Notes: generated by a model not told the origin, from the letters alone. Counted from the first letter of the stretch, positions 8,525 to 17,685 are shown. The stretch: DNA of 64,000 bases from Salipaludibacillus sp. CUR1 (GCF_021028955.1 NZ_JAIWPE010000010.1:1-64000), one strand, 5' to 3'. Program-made: numbers and translations.

Positions 8525-9805
8525 ATGAAAAGTAAGCGCTTTCTAATCGCTCTGTTAACAGTCGTTTTGTTGCTTTCCACTTACAGCTTGGCATTTGGAC
8601 AAGGAAATGGCAGTTCTCAGGGCCAGGGAAATAAAGAAGGACATAAAAAACAATTTAAACTTGGTGTTGAAGTTCTCCTGGAAGATCAGTTTGAGGTTAT
8701 TGACGGAAAAAAAGTTGGACTTATTACAAATCCGACTGGTGTTGACCGGGAATTAAACAGCATCGTCGATCTTCTTCATGATGATGAGCGTGTGGACCTC
8801 GTATCATTATACGGGCCGGAGCACGGGGTGCGCGGTGACGCCCAAGCCGGCGAATGGGTCCCTTATTATATTGACGATGTAACAGGACTTCCTGTTTACA
8901 GTTTATATGGTGAAACCCGCAAACCAACTCCTGACATGCTTGAAAACGTGGAAGTCCTGCTTTTTGATATTCAGGATGTAGGCACCCGTTTCTATACTTA
9001 CATTTATACAATGGCTTACGCGATGGAAGCTGCTGAAGAAAACGACATTGAATTTGTGGTCCTTGATCGTCCAAATCCGTTAGGCGGACTGAAAGTAGAA
9101 GGCCCTGTTTTAGATGAAAGTTACAGCTCGTTCGTCGGGCTCTATCCAATCCCTCTCCGCCATGGAATGACAGTTGGAGAACTGGCACTTTATTTTAATG
9201 AAGAATTTGACATAAACGCTGATCTGACGGTGGTAGAAATGAACCGATGGAACCGCACGTTTACTTACGATGACCTCCCGCTTCAGTGGGTAGCCCCGTC
9301 ACCCAACATGCCGACCACAGATACAGCATTTGTCTACCCTGGTGCTGCTCTTATCGAGGGAACGAATGTGTCTGAAGGACGCGGGACAACAAAACCATTC
9401 GAGTTCATAGGTGCCCCTTTTGTAAACAGTACAGAATTAAGCCAGGCTTTAAATGAGATAGGACTTGACGGGGTAACATTCCGTGCTGCTTCCTTCACGC
9501 CTACTTTTTCAAAACATGCAGGGACCCTGTCGCACGGTGTCCAAATTCATGTTACGGACGCTGAATCGCTTAACAGCGTAGAAATGGGCCTCCATCTTGT
9601 CAAAACCATTCACGACCTCTATCCGGAAGACTTCAGTTTCAGAGCTGAAGACAGCGCAGGCATTTCATTCTTCGACCGCCTTATAGGAAACGGAGAAGTC
9701 CGTCAGCAGCTTAGCGATGGGGTGGCTGTCGAAGACATTATGGCTGACTGGGACAGCGGTTTACAGGAATTCAAAGAAACACGGGACAATTATTTATTAT
9801 ACTAA
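8525..9805 (+). CDS. namZ: exo-beta-N-acetylmuramidase, DUF1343 family (NamZ/YbbC-like), secreted
   Basis: The 426-residue product has a Sec signal peptide (MKSKRFLIALLTVVLLLSTYSLAFG, cleavage near residue 25-28) and a DUF1343 domain over the rest. Recognisable segments are GLITNPTGVDRE, LYGPEHGVRGDAQAGE, FDIQDVGTRFYTYIYTM, DRPNPLGG and APSPNMPTTDTAFVYPGAALIEGTN. NamZ removes terminal MurNAc from the non-reducing ends of peptidoglycan fragments; its partner NagZ removes GlcNAc. A NagZ-like gene is 1.9 kb downstream on the other strand, with a LysM protein between, supporting a cell-wall recycling role. ATG 8525 follows AAAGGTGG. The match to the family is strong over its full length. Confidence 0.9.
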   Translation: MKSKRFLIALLTVVLLLSTYSLAFGQGNGSSQGQGNKEGHKKQFKLGVEVLLEDQFEVIDGKKVGLITNPTGVDRELNSIVDLLHDDERVDLVSLYGPEHGVRGDAQAGEWVPYYIDDVTGLPVYSLYGETRKPTPDMLENVEVLLFDIQDVGTRFYTYIYTMAYAMEAAEENDIEFVVLDRPNPLGGLKVEGPVLDESYSSFVGLYPIPLRHGMTVGELALYFNEEFDINADLTVVEMNRWNRTFTYDDLPLQWVAPSPNMPTTDTAFVYPGAALIEGTNVSEGRGTTKPFEFIGAPFVNSTELSQALNEIGLDGVTFRAASFTPTFSKHAGTLSHGVQIHVTDAESLNSVEMGLHLVKTIHDLYPEDFSFRAEDSAGISFFDRLIGNGEVRQQLSDGVAVEDIMADWDSGLQEFKETRDNYLLY

Positions 9806-10290
9806 TTCTGGCTAAGGATGGGTTAAAAGAATACTGTCCGTGAACGGTACCTTGATATGCTCCTCTAAAGCAGACAGATAAAATAAAAATCTGTTTGTCT
9901 TTGGGGGAGTATTTTTTATGGTTAAAAGTAATTTTTCAAAAGAAGAAAAGTATAAAAACTTAATGGCTTATGATATGGACAATTTCCCCTGTCAGGAAAA
10001 TTGAATAAATTCGGCTATCTCTTTAAAACAAGTTCCCCACATTTTTATCAGAAAATTAAAATTGAAATTAAATTAGCTAGTTGACATAACAAGAAAATAA
10101 CTAAGTCCTTCTATCCAATACTATTGTATTTGACATTTTAGTATATAGGTTAAAATTCCCTGTTTGTCGGATTTTGACCCTTCTTCATTCCTGTTTTCCC
10201 ATAATCGCCTTTTTATTCTGAAATTAAATCGCTATGATATTAAATGTTGGTGAAAACAGGAAATAAAAAGAGAATACAGGAGGATAAACA
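9806..10290. other. intergenic region before the LysM gene
   Basis: An imperfect stem formed by AGACAGAT (9870-9877) and ATCTGTTTGTCT (9889-9900) may terminate namZ. Downstream is a possible tiny reading frame (listed separately) and AT-rich DNA with TTGACA at 10131-10136 and TTAAAAT 14-15 bases later as a weak promoter candidate for the LysM gene. No known riboswitch fold was recognised. Confidence 0.4.
9918..10004 (+). CDS. possible 28-residue peptide
   Basis: ATG 9918 lies eight bases after GGGGGAG and opens a 28-codon frame reading MVKSNFSKEEKYKNLMAYDM followed by DNFPCQEN. It has no signal peptide and is charged, with one Cys near the end. The ribosome site is the only support; it could equally be chance in an AT-rich leader. 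The preceding stem-loop might control it. Not recognised. Confidence 0.2.
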   Translation: MVKSNFSKEEKYKNLMAYDMDNFPCQEN

Positions 10291-11529
10291 ATGAACCAGG
10301 AAACGAAGCCTATAACCAGAAGCAGAAAACAACGCCTCTTTGAAGAACGCTCTCAATCGGCCAAGCGACGGAAGGCCAAGATCGCGTGCTGTGCTCTCGC
10401 AGGGACATTTGCAGCAGGGTCTTTATTCACCGGTGGAAAAACGGCTCATGTAAATGCATCTGAAAAGCTGTACACCGTGCAGCAGGGAGATACACTTTCA
10501 AAACTGGCAGTGAGGTACAATGTATCTGTGGAACAGTTAATGAATGTAAACAGCCTGAGCACTGATTTGATCATTGCTGGCTCTGAGCTAACCGTCCCGG
10601 GAGAGCTCGCAGGAACGTACAAGTACGTTACTGTGAAAAAAGGTGACTCTTTGCGGAGTCTTGCAAACGCAAATGGTCTCACTGTTACAGACCTCAAAAG
10701 AGCTAATGGATTAACTTCTTCTCTTATCTATGAAGGACAGAAATTAAGAGCGCCGCTGCACGAAACAGTCCAAAGCTTACAGGAAAACAAGCATAATGAT
10801 GGGAGTGAAGAAAGCGTTTACGACGTAGTTGGAGGAGATACGCTCTTTGGGATCTCACAAAAATTCCAAACTACTGTCAGTCACTTAAAAAGACTAAACG
10901 GGTTAACAAGCGACCGGATTTTTATAGGGGAAAAGCTCCTCGTACCGTCAGCCCAGCATACCAGCCAGCAGGAACAACCTGAAGAGACCAGCCACAGTAA
11001 TGAAACTAAAGGGAAACCTTACAAGGTAATTAAGGGAGATACATTACCGAGTATAGCTGAAAACTATGCCATTTCTGTCAACGACATCATTGAGCTGAAT
11101 ATTGACTTATTAAAATCTGACCGCCTTTATGAAGGACAAATATTGACCCTTCCAATACAGGAAGATTCCGTTCAGGAACAGAAGACAGACCGGGCGATAT
11201 ATACGGTTGCGCCAGGCGATACACTGTGGGGCCTCGCCCGCAGGTTTAATTTGTCGGTAGAAGAAATTAAAGAAATGAATGGGTTAGAAAATGATTTCAT
11301 ACTGATTGGACAGGAACTCGTCATTAAAAGCAGCAACTTAGTGAAATCTGAAGCGGAACTTACAGGGGCGGTCGATCGTTCGTCTGTTGAATTCGCTTAC
11401 AACGACACCCATATTGTGCTTGAGGTGCCGTTTGGGATGGCTGAAAAATATGAGGATTTAATCGGTGAAAAGGTAACCATTGTTTTTCAGGACAAAAGAA
11501 AGCCTGCCCTTGTTTCCATAGAGGTTTAA
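10291..11529 (+). CDS. secreted protein with five LysM domains
   Basis: The 412-residue product has a basic N-terminus (1-30), then a hydrophobic secretion or anchor segment (about 31-55, CCALAGTFAAGSLFTGG). Five LysM repeats follow, near residues 62-107, 110-156, 175-220, 246-292 and 308-352, each with the YxVxxGDTL start and a closing GxxLxxP. LysM binds GlcNAc in peptidoglycan. The last 60 residues form a small beta-rich domain with no catalytic motif I recognise, so hydrolase activity is not supported. ATG 10291 follows ACAGGAGGA. The gene lies between the NamZ- and NagZ-like genes and may act as a wall-binding partner. It ends in a strong terminator. Confidence 0.88.
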   Translation: MNQETKPITRSRKQRLFEERSQSAKRRKAKIACCALAGTFAAGSLFTGGKTAHVNASEKLYTVQQGDTLSKLAVRYNVSVEQLMNVNSLSTDLIIAGSELTVPGELAGTYKYVTVKKGDSLRSLANANGLTVTDLKRANGLTSSLIYEGQKLRAPLHETVQSLQENKHNDGSEESVYDVVGGDTLFGISQKFQTTVSHLKRLNGLTSDRIFIGEKLLVPSAQHTSQQEQPEETSHSNETKGKPYKVIKGDTLPSIAENYAISVNDIIELNIDLLKSDRLYEGQILTLPIQEDSVQEQKTDRAIYTVAPGDTLWGLARRFNLSVEEIKEMNGLENDFILIGQELVIKSSNLVKSEAELTGAVDRSSVEFAYNDTHIVLEVPFGMAEKYEDLIGEKVTIVFQDKRKPALVSIEV

Positions 11530-11592
11530 AGGGACTTATTTTGTGGCCCTATGACTTGGTTAGTATAAAATTGAAGTCGTTCCTAAACCGTG

Positions 11593-11629
11593 AAAAGACC
11601 TTCTATCCAGCCGGATAAGAAGGTCTTTT
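11593..11629 (+). terminator. terminator of the LysM gene
   Basis: AAAAGACCTTCT (11593-11604) and AGAAGGTCTTTT (11618-11629) form a perfect 12-base stem with a T tail. Confidence 0.9.
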
Positions 11630-11722
11630 CTTAATTTCAGTATTCAGCTCTGAGGACTGGTGCAGCACCAGCAAGCTGTTTTTTCACGGCCATTTGGAGC
11701 CGCACATCTTTAAATAAGTTGA

Positions 11723-13846
11723 TTAATCTAAGCTTAGTCCATGGCCGAATTCGTAAAGCACGTTGCCGTCGTAATCAGGAATGGTGACCGGCAGCTGACC
11801 GGACGGAGCATTTTCACCAAAAAGTGTGGCAGCTGAGGCTGCAAAGCTTGCTTCCCTGAACCCGTACTGGGCAACATAGGCATCGACTTCGTTATGGTAT
11901 GCCATTACATCGTATGGATTGCGAATCCCAATAGCGATTAACGGGGCATCAGTCTCATCTGCTATATTCCGGACCATTGCCATTTGAGCGCTTGATGCCG
12001 CACGCTGCCCCACTGTAGCGGTCGTCGTTCCGACAATTACTTTATCTGCTTGACGGATTTGATTCCACTGGGCGTCTGTAATAGCTGCACTGGACGATGC
12101 TCTAATCACTTCGGCATCGGGGCGGTATGTCTGAACGGCCTGTCCCAGGCTGGAAATATAGCTTCCACCTATTACTACAATGTTTTCTTCTGCTGGTTCC
12201 AGAGGCAGCACCCCATCATTTTTCACCAATGTCACCGATTTTTCAGCGACTTCTCTTTCTGTCATTTTATGGTCGTCAGAACCTACCACTGCCTGAGCGT
12301 TAGTAATTTTATCATTCAGCGGCTGAGGGGATTCTTCTTTAATGATGCCGCGGTTAACTTTTAAAGTAAGAATGCGTTCAACCGAGGCTTCCACACGCTC
12401 TTCAGATATCTCACCCGCCTCGACTGCATCAAGCAGCCCTTTGGCAACGTCTTCTAAACCTACAGGCATCAGTACAATGTCAGAGCCTGCTTTGACTGTA
12501 CGGATGGCGGCGTCAACCGGACCGAAGTGGTCGCTGATCGCCTGCATATTCATGGCATCTGTAATGATGACACCTTCATAATTCATCTCGCCTCTCATTA
12601 AATCTGTAAGGACAGTATGCGATAACGTAGCAGGAAGAGCTATTTCTTGACCTGTTTTCTCGGAAATGACTTTCGTAGCGTCAATTTTCGGGAAAGTTAC
12701 ATGAGCAGTCATGATTGCGTCAATATCAGCATCCATGGCCTGCTGGAACGGGCTCAGTTCCACCTCAAACAACCGGTCAATATCATGTGGCACCTCAGGC
12801 AAGCCAAGGTGGGAATCCACATCCGTATCCCCGTGGCCAGGGAAATGCTTGGCAGTCGCCGCTACTCCTGTATCCTGAAGACCTTTCGTATAAGCAACGC
12901 CTAATTCACCTACTAAATCAGGGTCTTCTCCAAATGAACGAACTCCAATTACCGGATTATCCGGATTGTTGTTTACATCCAGTACTGGAGCCAGGTTCAT
13001 ATTAATTCCGAGAGAGTTTAACTCTTCACCAATAGCGTGGCCGACATCATAAGACAGGCCTTCTGAGCGTGTAGCGCCTAACGCCATATTTCCCGGGAAA
13101 TCTGTCCCTGACTGTAAACGCGTCACAATACCGCCTTCCTGGTCAATTGTCATAAGCAACCCGAACTTTTCTGCAGCTTCCTGATAAGCCGCTACAAGTT
13201 CAGCCGTCTGTTCAGTCGTCACCACGTTTTCGCGGAATAAAATTACGCCGCCAAGATGGTAGTCTTTTACGAGCTGTTCAATTTCAGGCAGCATTTCCGT
13301 TACATTTTCGCCGTTCCAGTTACGGAAATCAGGCATAAGCATCTGCCCTACTTTTTCTTCAAGTGTCATATTGTTAATTGCATGGCTGATCACATTATAC
13401 TTTTCACCTTCCTGCTTAATTAAAGAAGGCTTGGTGTCCGGTTTTCCTCTGTCGTTTGAACTGCGGTCTACTTTACTATGCAACGCAATTCTGTCAGTAT
13501 GCTCACCATCGGATACTTTGATAAACGTACGCCCCGGCTGCCCGGATAAAGTTACTGTCCCATCATCTTCCACACTTGCAACATTTTTGTTGGATGATTC
13601 CCAAGTAACACCTTCAGTTTTTAAAGTGAAATGGCCTTCTCCATAAACATTAAGCGCTTTCAATTGAAATTGTTCGCCGCTGACTTCTGCATCAGCTTCG
13701 GGTACATTCTCAAAGATAATAAGATCCTTCACACCTTCGCCTTCATCCGCCTGAACTAAGTTGCCGGTAATTCCTGTCAGCAGGTGGGAAACTGCAAGAA
13801 TAACTGCAAGCATAGTTAAGACCACTGTTTTCTTAACCGATTTCAT
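11723..13846 (-). CDS. nagZ: secreted beta-N-acetylglucosaminidase, glycoside hydrolase family 3 (NagZ-like)
   Basis: The 707-residue product carries a signal peptide (about 1-33). A BIG2-like beta domain follows (about 40-125, with VTWESSNKNVASVEDDGTVTLSG), then the GH3 catalytic barrel (about 155-500). The NagZ signature AKHFPGHGDTDVDSHLGLP is present; its Asp-His dyad is the general acid-base of this subfamily. The nucleophile Asp is in ITDAMNMQAI. A C-terminal GH3 domain (about 535-707) completes the two-domain form typical of Bacillus NagZ. It removes GlcNAc from muropeptides outside the cell and pairs with NamZ. ATG 13846 lies behind AAGGAGG. A 23-base perfect dyad 60 bases upstream may be its operator. 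Confidence 0.92.
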   Translation of the reverse strand: MKSVKKTVVLTMLAVILAVSHLLTGITGNLVQADEGEGVKDLIIFENVPEADAEVSGEQFQLKALNVYGEGHFTLKTEGVTWESSNKNVASVEDDGTVTLSGQPGRTFIKVSDGEHTDRIALHSKVDRSSNDRGKPDTKPSLIKQEGEKYNVISHAINNMTLEEKVGQMLMPDFRNWNGENVTEMLPEIEQLVKDYHLGGVILFRENVVTTEQTAELVAAYQEAAEKFGLLMTIDQEGGIVTRLQSGTDFPGNMALGATRSEGLSYDVGHAIGEELNSLGINMNLAPVLDVNNNPDNPVIGVRSFGEDPDLVGELGVAYTKGLQDTGVAATAKHFPGHGDTDVDSHLGLPEVPHDIDRLFEVELSPFQQAMDADIDAIMTAHVTFPKIDATKVISEKTGQEIALPATLSHTVLTDLMRGEMNYEGVIITDAMNMQAISDHFGPVDAAIRTVKAGSDIVLMPVGLEDVAKGLLDAVEAGEISEERVEASVERILTLKVNRGIIKEESPQPLNDKITNAQAVVGSDDHKMTEREVAEKSVTLVKNDGVLPLEPAEENIVVIGGSYISSLGQAVQTYRPDAEVIRASSSAAITDAQWNQIRQADKVIVGTTTATVGQRAASSAQMAMVRNIADETDAPLIAIGIRNPYDVMAYHNEVDAYVAQYGFREASFAASAATLFGENAPSGQLPVTIPDYDGNVLYEFGHGLSLD

Positions 13847-13905
13847 TAAACTACCTCCTTATTTTTTAAACTGACCTCGTCGACCCTCCAGTCTGTTAAA
13901 TATAC

Positions 13906-13928
13906 ATAAAGAGAAAGGTTCTCTTTAT
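13906..13928. promoter_or_regulatory. 23-base perfect inverted repeat upstream of nagZ, candidate operator
   Basis: ATAAAGAGAA and TTCTCTTTAT are exact ten-base arms around AGG. The dyad lies 60 bases upstream of the nagZ start. In B. subtilis the equivalent genes are controlled by the RpiR-type regulator MurR; whether this dyad is its counterpart is inference. Confidence 0.55.
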
Positions 13929-14376
13929 AAACGGAATATTAAATGCGGGAGAAACTATTGCTGTATATATGTATTGTCTTACTTTAAGACTACTCAATAT
14001 TATGCATAGTTGTCTATACCACCCAAGTACTATTAAAGTATCAATTGCCTGGATATGAGGTCTTTATGTTCAGGCTAATAGTTTTGCTTTTCTTTGCAGT
14101 TGCGCATTGAACCACATAACTTACTAAATAAAGGTTGGATTATCAGCGTTTATAAGATAAGTCTTTTTTACTGTTCAAGTATTGAGTTATGGAGAGAAGG
14201 ACTTTTTGATAAATCTTTGTGTGTTTCTTATGTAAGTTGCTTCGGTTACAGCTTTCCCTCTTTCAAACACCACCCGTTACTTTTCATGACTTACTCACTT
14301 CATCTTATCACCGCGAATGACATCTCCCTCTTTTGGAAAAAATGACATAAACAGGCGGGCAAAAGGAGGAGATAAA
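13929..14376. other. intergenic region, no gene seen
   Basis: AT-rich, with no frame carrying a plausible ribosome site until the DUF421 gene. An 83-codon open frame at 14094-14345 lacks a ribosome site and protein-like composition. The region should hold the outward promoters for nagZ and the DUF421 gene. Confidence 0.35.
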
Positions 14377-15105
14377 ATGGTGGAAAGTATACAGGAAACA
14401 TTTTTAATACTGGGGCGAGTAATAACCATTATTCCTCTTCTGTTAGTTGTAACGATATTTATGGGAAAGCGCGCCATAGGTGAGATTCCGATCTTTGATT
14501 TCCTGATTGTAATTATTCTTGGGGCAGTGGTCGGCGCTGATATTGCAGATCCGGATATAAATCATCTCCCTACAGCTGTAGCTGTGGTGTTCATAGCTGT
14601 TTTCCAGAGGCTGGTGGCAAGGCTGAAAGTGGCTCATCGGCTGACAGGCCGTCTGATCACGTTTGAACCGACTGTTGTTATCCAGAATGGAAAAATGATT
14701 AATCGGAACTTAAAAAATATCCGCTACTCCATCGACAATCTCATGCAAATGCTTCGTGAAAAAGATGTGTTTGATATAGCCGAGGTTGAAACAGCAGTCG
14801 TCGAAGCAAACGGTTCTTTAAGTGTATTAAAAATTCCTGAAAAGCAAACTGTTTTAAAAGAGGATATACCTTTAAACAGAGAGGTATCTTCTTCCCTTGC
14901 ATTGCCTGTCATTATTGAAGGACAAATAGACACCAAGGTACTGGCCGCTATGGGGCTTAACGAGATGTGGCTTCATAAACAACTGGAGACTCATGGTATT
15001 AAATCGATCGAAGAGATCTTTTTTGCCTCTGTTAATGCAACAGGTGAACTCCATATTAGTAAATATAATGAGAGGTCCTTGGAAGTGCCCGTTATCAGGC
15101 ATTAA
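14377..15105 (+). CDS. DUF421 family membrane protein (YetF/YrbG-like)
   Basis: The 242-residue protein has three N-terminal transmembrane segments (about 12-30, 40-60, 65-80) with the family motif MGKRAIGEIPIFDFLIVIILGAVVGADIADP. The C-terminal cytoplasmic part has the conserved FEPTVVIQNGKMINRNLKN (about 96-114) and NLMQMLREKDVFDIAEVETAVVEANGSLSV (about 122-152), then an extra alpha/beta segment. The function is unknown; B. subtilis relatives are often under sporulation or stress sigma factors. The start is ATG 14377 behind AAAGGAGGAG rather than the upstream in-frame ATG 14317, which lacks a ribosome site. The 3' end overlaps the convergent acetyltransferase gene by four bases. Confidence 0.88.
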   Translation: MVESIQETFLILGRVITIIPLLLVVTIFMGKRAIGEIPIFDFLIVIILGAVVGADIADPDINHLPTAVAVVFIAVFQRLVARLKVAHRLTGRLITFEPTVVIQNGKMINRNLKNIRYSIDNLMQMLREKDVFDIAEVETAVVEANGSLSVLKIPEKQTVLKEDIPLNREVSSSLALPVIIEGQIDTKVLAAMGLNEMWLHKQLETHGIKSIEEIFFASVNATGELHISKYNERSLEVPVIRH

Positions 15106-15725
15106 TAAGTGTTCAATTTTTCAAATTCTGCCTTCAGCAGCGAATAGACCACTGTATCATGATATTTGTGACCGTCAAAATCAGTTTGCCGTAAAGTGCC
15201 TTCTTTATGGAAACCGTACTTTTCGAGAAGCTTCTGTGACCCTTTGTTGTCCGCAAAAATGTCTCCGACGATACGGTTGAGATTAAAGTTCTTGAACCCG
15301 CAGATTAACACAGCTGGAAGAACTTCCGTCATAACCCCTGTACCCTGTCTGTCTGACCTGATAACCGCTCCCATCTCTGCTTTTTTATGCCATAAGTTAA
15401 GCTTATGGAATCTGAACAGGCCAATAACCTCTTCTGTTGAATTAGCGGTAATCACCCAGGGCAGCTCCTCTGACCGCTGAAACTTCTGGCGACTTTCAGC
15501 CACACTTTCCTTCAACTCTGTTAACGTGTTAACCGGATGGGGAGTGATGAATGCCATCGTCTTTTTATTTGAAAGTATAGGAAAAAGCGCCTCAGCGTCA
15601 GTTTCTTCTAAGCCTCTTAATGTATAATGTTTCGTCACTATTTGCGGAAGATATTTAACTTCGTTTGTCAAATGAAACTCACCCTCACCAAATATTTTTC
15701 TATATTTTACCATACCAGATTTCAC
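15102..15725 (-). CDS. GNAT N-acetyltransferase, RimJ/RimL type
   Basis: The 207-residue product has the RimL-type GNAT fold: YTLRGLEETDAEALFPILSN opening the domain, the core strand EVIGLFRFHKLN, the acetyl-CoA loop IRSDRQGTGVMTEVL, and the closing block FNLNRIVGDIFADNKGSQKLLEKYGFHKEGTLRQ. It acetylates an unknown N-terminal or small-molecule amine. The start is uncertain: GTG at 15725 gives the full length, ATG at 15713 behind GAGAGG is at least as likely, and a TTG start near residue 20 would match the usual family length. It ends four bases inside the convergent DUF421 gene. Confidence 0.85.
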   Translation of the reverse strand: MKSGMVKYRKIFGEGEFHLTNEVKYLPQIVTKHYTLRGLEETDAEALFPILSNKKTMAFITPHPVNTLTELKESVAESRQKFQRSEELPWVITANSTEEVIGLFRFHKLNLWHKKAEMGAVIRSDRQGTGVMTEVLPAVLICGFKNFNLNRIVGDIFADNKGSQKLLEKYGFHKEGTLRQTDFDGHKYHDTVVYSLLKAEFEKLNTY

Positions 15726-15784
15726 CTCTCATATCTTTCTTTATAATGCTAAAAATACGATAGAAACATTTCAAGGAGGTTACT

Positions 15785-15970
15785 ATGGACAGTCAGCGCG
15801 TAAAAGAAATTATTAATTCCCCTGTCATGATCAATGTGACATACCACGGAATTCCTGTTTATATTGAAGAAGTGGATCCCGGCAGCCAGACTGCCGTTGT
15901 CTTGCCGCTGGATGAAATGGATCATCATCAGGAAGTGGATATAGAGGGACTTGTAGAAGAAGGGCCATAA
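15785..15970 (+). CDS. sspH: small acid-soluble spore protein, H type (copy 1)
   Basis: This 61-residue protein matches the SspH family: QRVKEIINSPVMINVTYHGIPVYIEEVD, then a PLDE segment and VDIEGLVEE near the end. H-type SASPs are minor spore-core proteins made in the forespore. It is more acidic and diverged than the second copy 19 bases downstream. ATG follows CAAGGAGG. I could not see a clear sigma-G promoter in the 59 bases before it. No terminator separates the two copies. Confidence 0.88.
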   Translation: MDSQRVKEIINSPVMINVTYHGIPVYIEEVDPGSQTAVVLPLDEMDHHQEVDIEGLVEEGP

Positions 15971-15989
15971 AAAAAGGAGGGAATTAATT

Positions 15990-16175
15990 ATGTTAGACAG
16001 GCACCGGGCGGAAGAGATCGCCGCATCCCCTGACATGAAACACGTGCTTTATAAAGGCAGGCCTGTATATATTCAGCATGTGCATAAAGATGGCCAAACA
16101 GCACGTATTTTTACCACAGATAACCCTGAAAACGAATTCGAAGTGCCCGTAAGCAGTTTAATCGAGAAGAACTGA
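15990..16175 (+). CDS. sspH: small acid-soluble spore protein, H type (copy 2)
   Basis: This 61-residue protein is the more canonical SspH copy: RAEEIAASPDMKHVLYKGRPVYIQHV, TARIFTTDNPENEFEVPVSSLIE. It starts at ATG behind AAAAGGAGGG, 19 bases after the first copy, so the pair is a tandem duplication transcribed together. The presence of two copies is direct evidence that the organism forms endospores. A strong terminator follows. Confidence 0.93.
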   Translation: MLDRHRAEEIAASPDMKHVLYKGRPVYIQHVHKDGQTARIFTTDNPENEFEVPVSSLIEKN

Positions 16176-16181
16176 CCGACG

Positions 16182-16216
16182 AAAGACCCGTCATCTTAAA
16201 ATAACGGGTCTTTTTT
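16182..16216 (+). terminator. terminator of the sspH pair
   Basis: AAAGACCCGT pairs with ACGGGTCTTT, followed by more T. Confidence 0.9.
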
Positions 16217-16234
16217 ACGTGAAAATTTCACATA

Positions 16235-16247
16235 GGGGTCAGACCCC
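16235..16247. repeat. REP-like palindrome
   Basis: GGGGTCAGACCCC, followed by CATCGAAAATTGTCGAA. Similar GTCGAA flanks accompany the copies at 26428 and 30222, so these three form a subgroup. Confidence 0.8.
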
Positions 16248-16373
16248 CATCGAAAATTGTCGAATATGTTAGTCTTTGACAGATGGTTATGTATCCTATA
16301 TTCTGTTTTTTAAAGGTTTAATTTCTGACTAATTTTATCGGATTAATTTTCATATTTAAAGGGGGAGAAAAAG

Positions 16374-17597
16374 TTGAAAGGAATTTGGAAAGCTTATATA
16401 GACACACCGCTGATCAAAAAAGTCTCTATTGCCCTCATCCTGGGGGCAGCTGCAGGGTTTATATTTGGAGAAAATGCGTCTGTCTTGTCTCCGTTAGGCG
16501 ACTTACTGATGAACCTTCTTCAGTTTATTATTGTACCGCTCATATTTTTCACATTACTAGTGGGTGTGAATCAGACGACAGCTGAAAACCTCGGCCGGAT
16601 GGGCGGAAAAGTTTTTATCTATTATTTGTTCACTTCTGCTGTCGCTATTATTGTCGGTATTTCAGTTGCCAGTTTGTTTAATCCCGGACAGGGGACGACT
16701 CTTACCGGGACGGAAAACGTAGAAGTTCCTGAAAATCCCGGAATAGTCGAGGTTCTTCTCAGCATTGTCCCTGATAATATCATTGCCGGTTTTGCTGAAA
16801 TGAATCTGCTGGGCATTATTTTTACGTCGCTTGTTTTTGGGATCGCTCTGTCAGTTATGAGGGCTTCTAAAGACTTGAGCAAGATGGGAGACAGGCTGTA
16901 CAACGTTTTTGAAGCGCTGAACGAACTGACACTTATCGTAATGAAGGCTATTCTGCAATATGTCCCGGTCGGTGTGTTTGCTATTCTTGCTGACATTATC
17001 GGTAACCAGGGTGTTGATACGCTCTTATCACTTGGAAACTTTATTGGTGTCCTCTACATTGCGATTTTGGTCCACCTGTCTTTGTACATGCTGTTAATGT
17101 ATGTAACTAAAATTAAGCCTTCTGTCTTTTTTAAAGAAGCACGGACACCTGTAATTACAGCTTTCGTTACCCAGAGCAGTACAGGCGTGCTGCCGCTGAC
17201 CTTGAATGCCGCCAAAAATCTCGGTTTGAAAAAAAGTCTGTATGGTTTCAGTCTGCCGCTCGGCGCCACGATGAATATGGACGGAGCCGCTATCCGTATT
17301 GCCGTATCGACGGTATTTGCAGCCAATGTGATCGGTGAACCGCTCTCACTCATCGCGATTCTGCAGGTAGTCCTGATCGGGACCCTCGTGTCTGTAGGAA
17401 CCGCCGGAGTGCCTGGGGCCGGTATCGTGATGATAGCTACCGTATTCGCACAGCTCGGGTTGCCAATGGAAGCTGTCGCTCTTCTTGCCGCGGTTGATGT
17501 TCTGATCGGAATGGGAGCAACAGCTCTTAATGTCACCGGCGACCTTGTCGGGACATCGGTTATTAATAAGACAGAAAAGAATAAAGAAGCTGCTTAA
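16374..17597 (+). CDS. dicarboxylate/amino acid:cation symporter (DAACS/SDF family)
   Basis: The 407-residue carrier has about eight membrane helices. Family signatures are TQSSTGVLPLTLNAAKNLGL (serine-rich hairpin region, about 262-281), SLPLGATMNMDGAAI (about 288-302), GVPGAGIVMIATVF (about 344-357) and VDVLIGMGATALNVTGD (about 377-393), which bind substrate carboxylate and sodium. It imports glutamate, aspartate or a C4-dicarboxylate with sodium or protons; these cannot be told apart from sequence alone. The start is TTG 16374 behind GGGGGAG. It is a single gene with its own terminator. TTGACA at 16278 with TATATT further down is a weak promoter candidate. Confidence 0.92.
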   Translation: MKGIWKAYIDTPLIKKVSIALILGAAAGFIFGENASVLSPLGDLLMNLLQFIIVPLIFFTLLVGVNQTTAENLGRMGGKVFIYYLFTSAVAIIVGISVASLFNPGQGTTLTGTENVEVPENPGIVEVLLSIVPDNIIAGFAEMNLLGIIFTSLVFGIALSVMRASKDLSKMGDRLYNVFEALNELTLIVMKAILQYVPVGVFAILADIIGNQGVDTLLSLGNFIGVLYIAILVHLSLYMLLMYVTKIKPSVFFKEARTPVITAFVTQSSTGVLPLTLNAAKNLGLKKSLYGFSLPLGATMNMDGAAIRIAVSTVFAANVIGEPLSLIAILQVVLIGTLVSVGTAGVPGAGIVMIATVFAQLGLPMEAVALLAAVDVLIGMGATALNVTGDLVGTSVINKTEKNKEAA

Positions 17598-17607
17598 CAT
17601 ACAGCAG

Positions 17608-17643
17608 AAAGCTGCATGCCCTTTTCCAGGGGATGCAGCTTTT
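17608..17643 (+). terminator. terminator of the DAACS symporter gene
   Basis: AAAGCTGCAT and ATGCAGCTTT form a ten-base stem around GCCCTTTTCCAGGGG, which itself pairs further. Confidence 0.8.
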
Positions 17644-17685
17644 AGGTTGCCCAATTATTAAATAGCTTCTGCTTTTTTGATTGAA

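Noticed and set aside
12647-13005. Two overlapping plus-strand frames inside nagZ
   Set aside because: They are antisense shadows of the GH3 catalytic domain, whose motifs are unmistakable on the minus strand.
14094-14345. 83-codon plus-strand frame between nagZ and the DUF421 gene
   Set aside because: No ribosome site, Ser/Phe/Leu-rich AT-driven composition, no recognisable motif.
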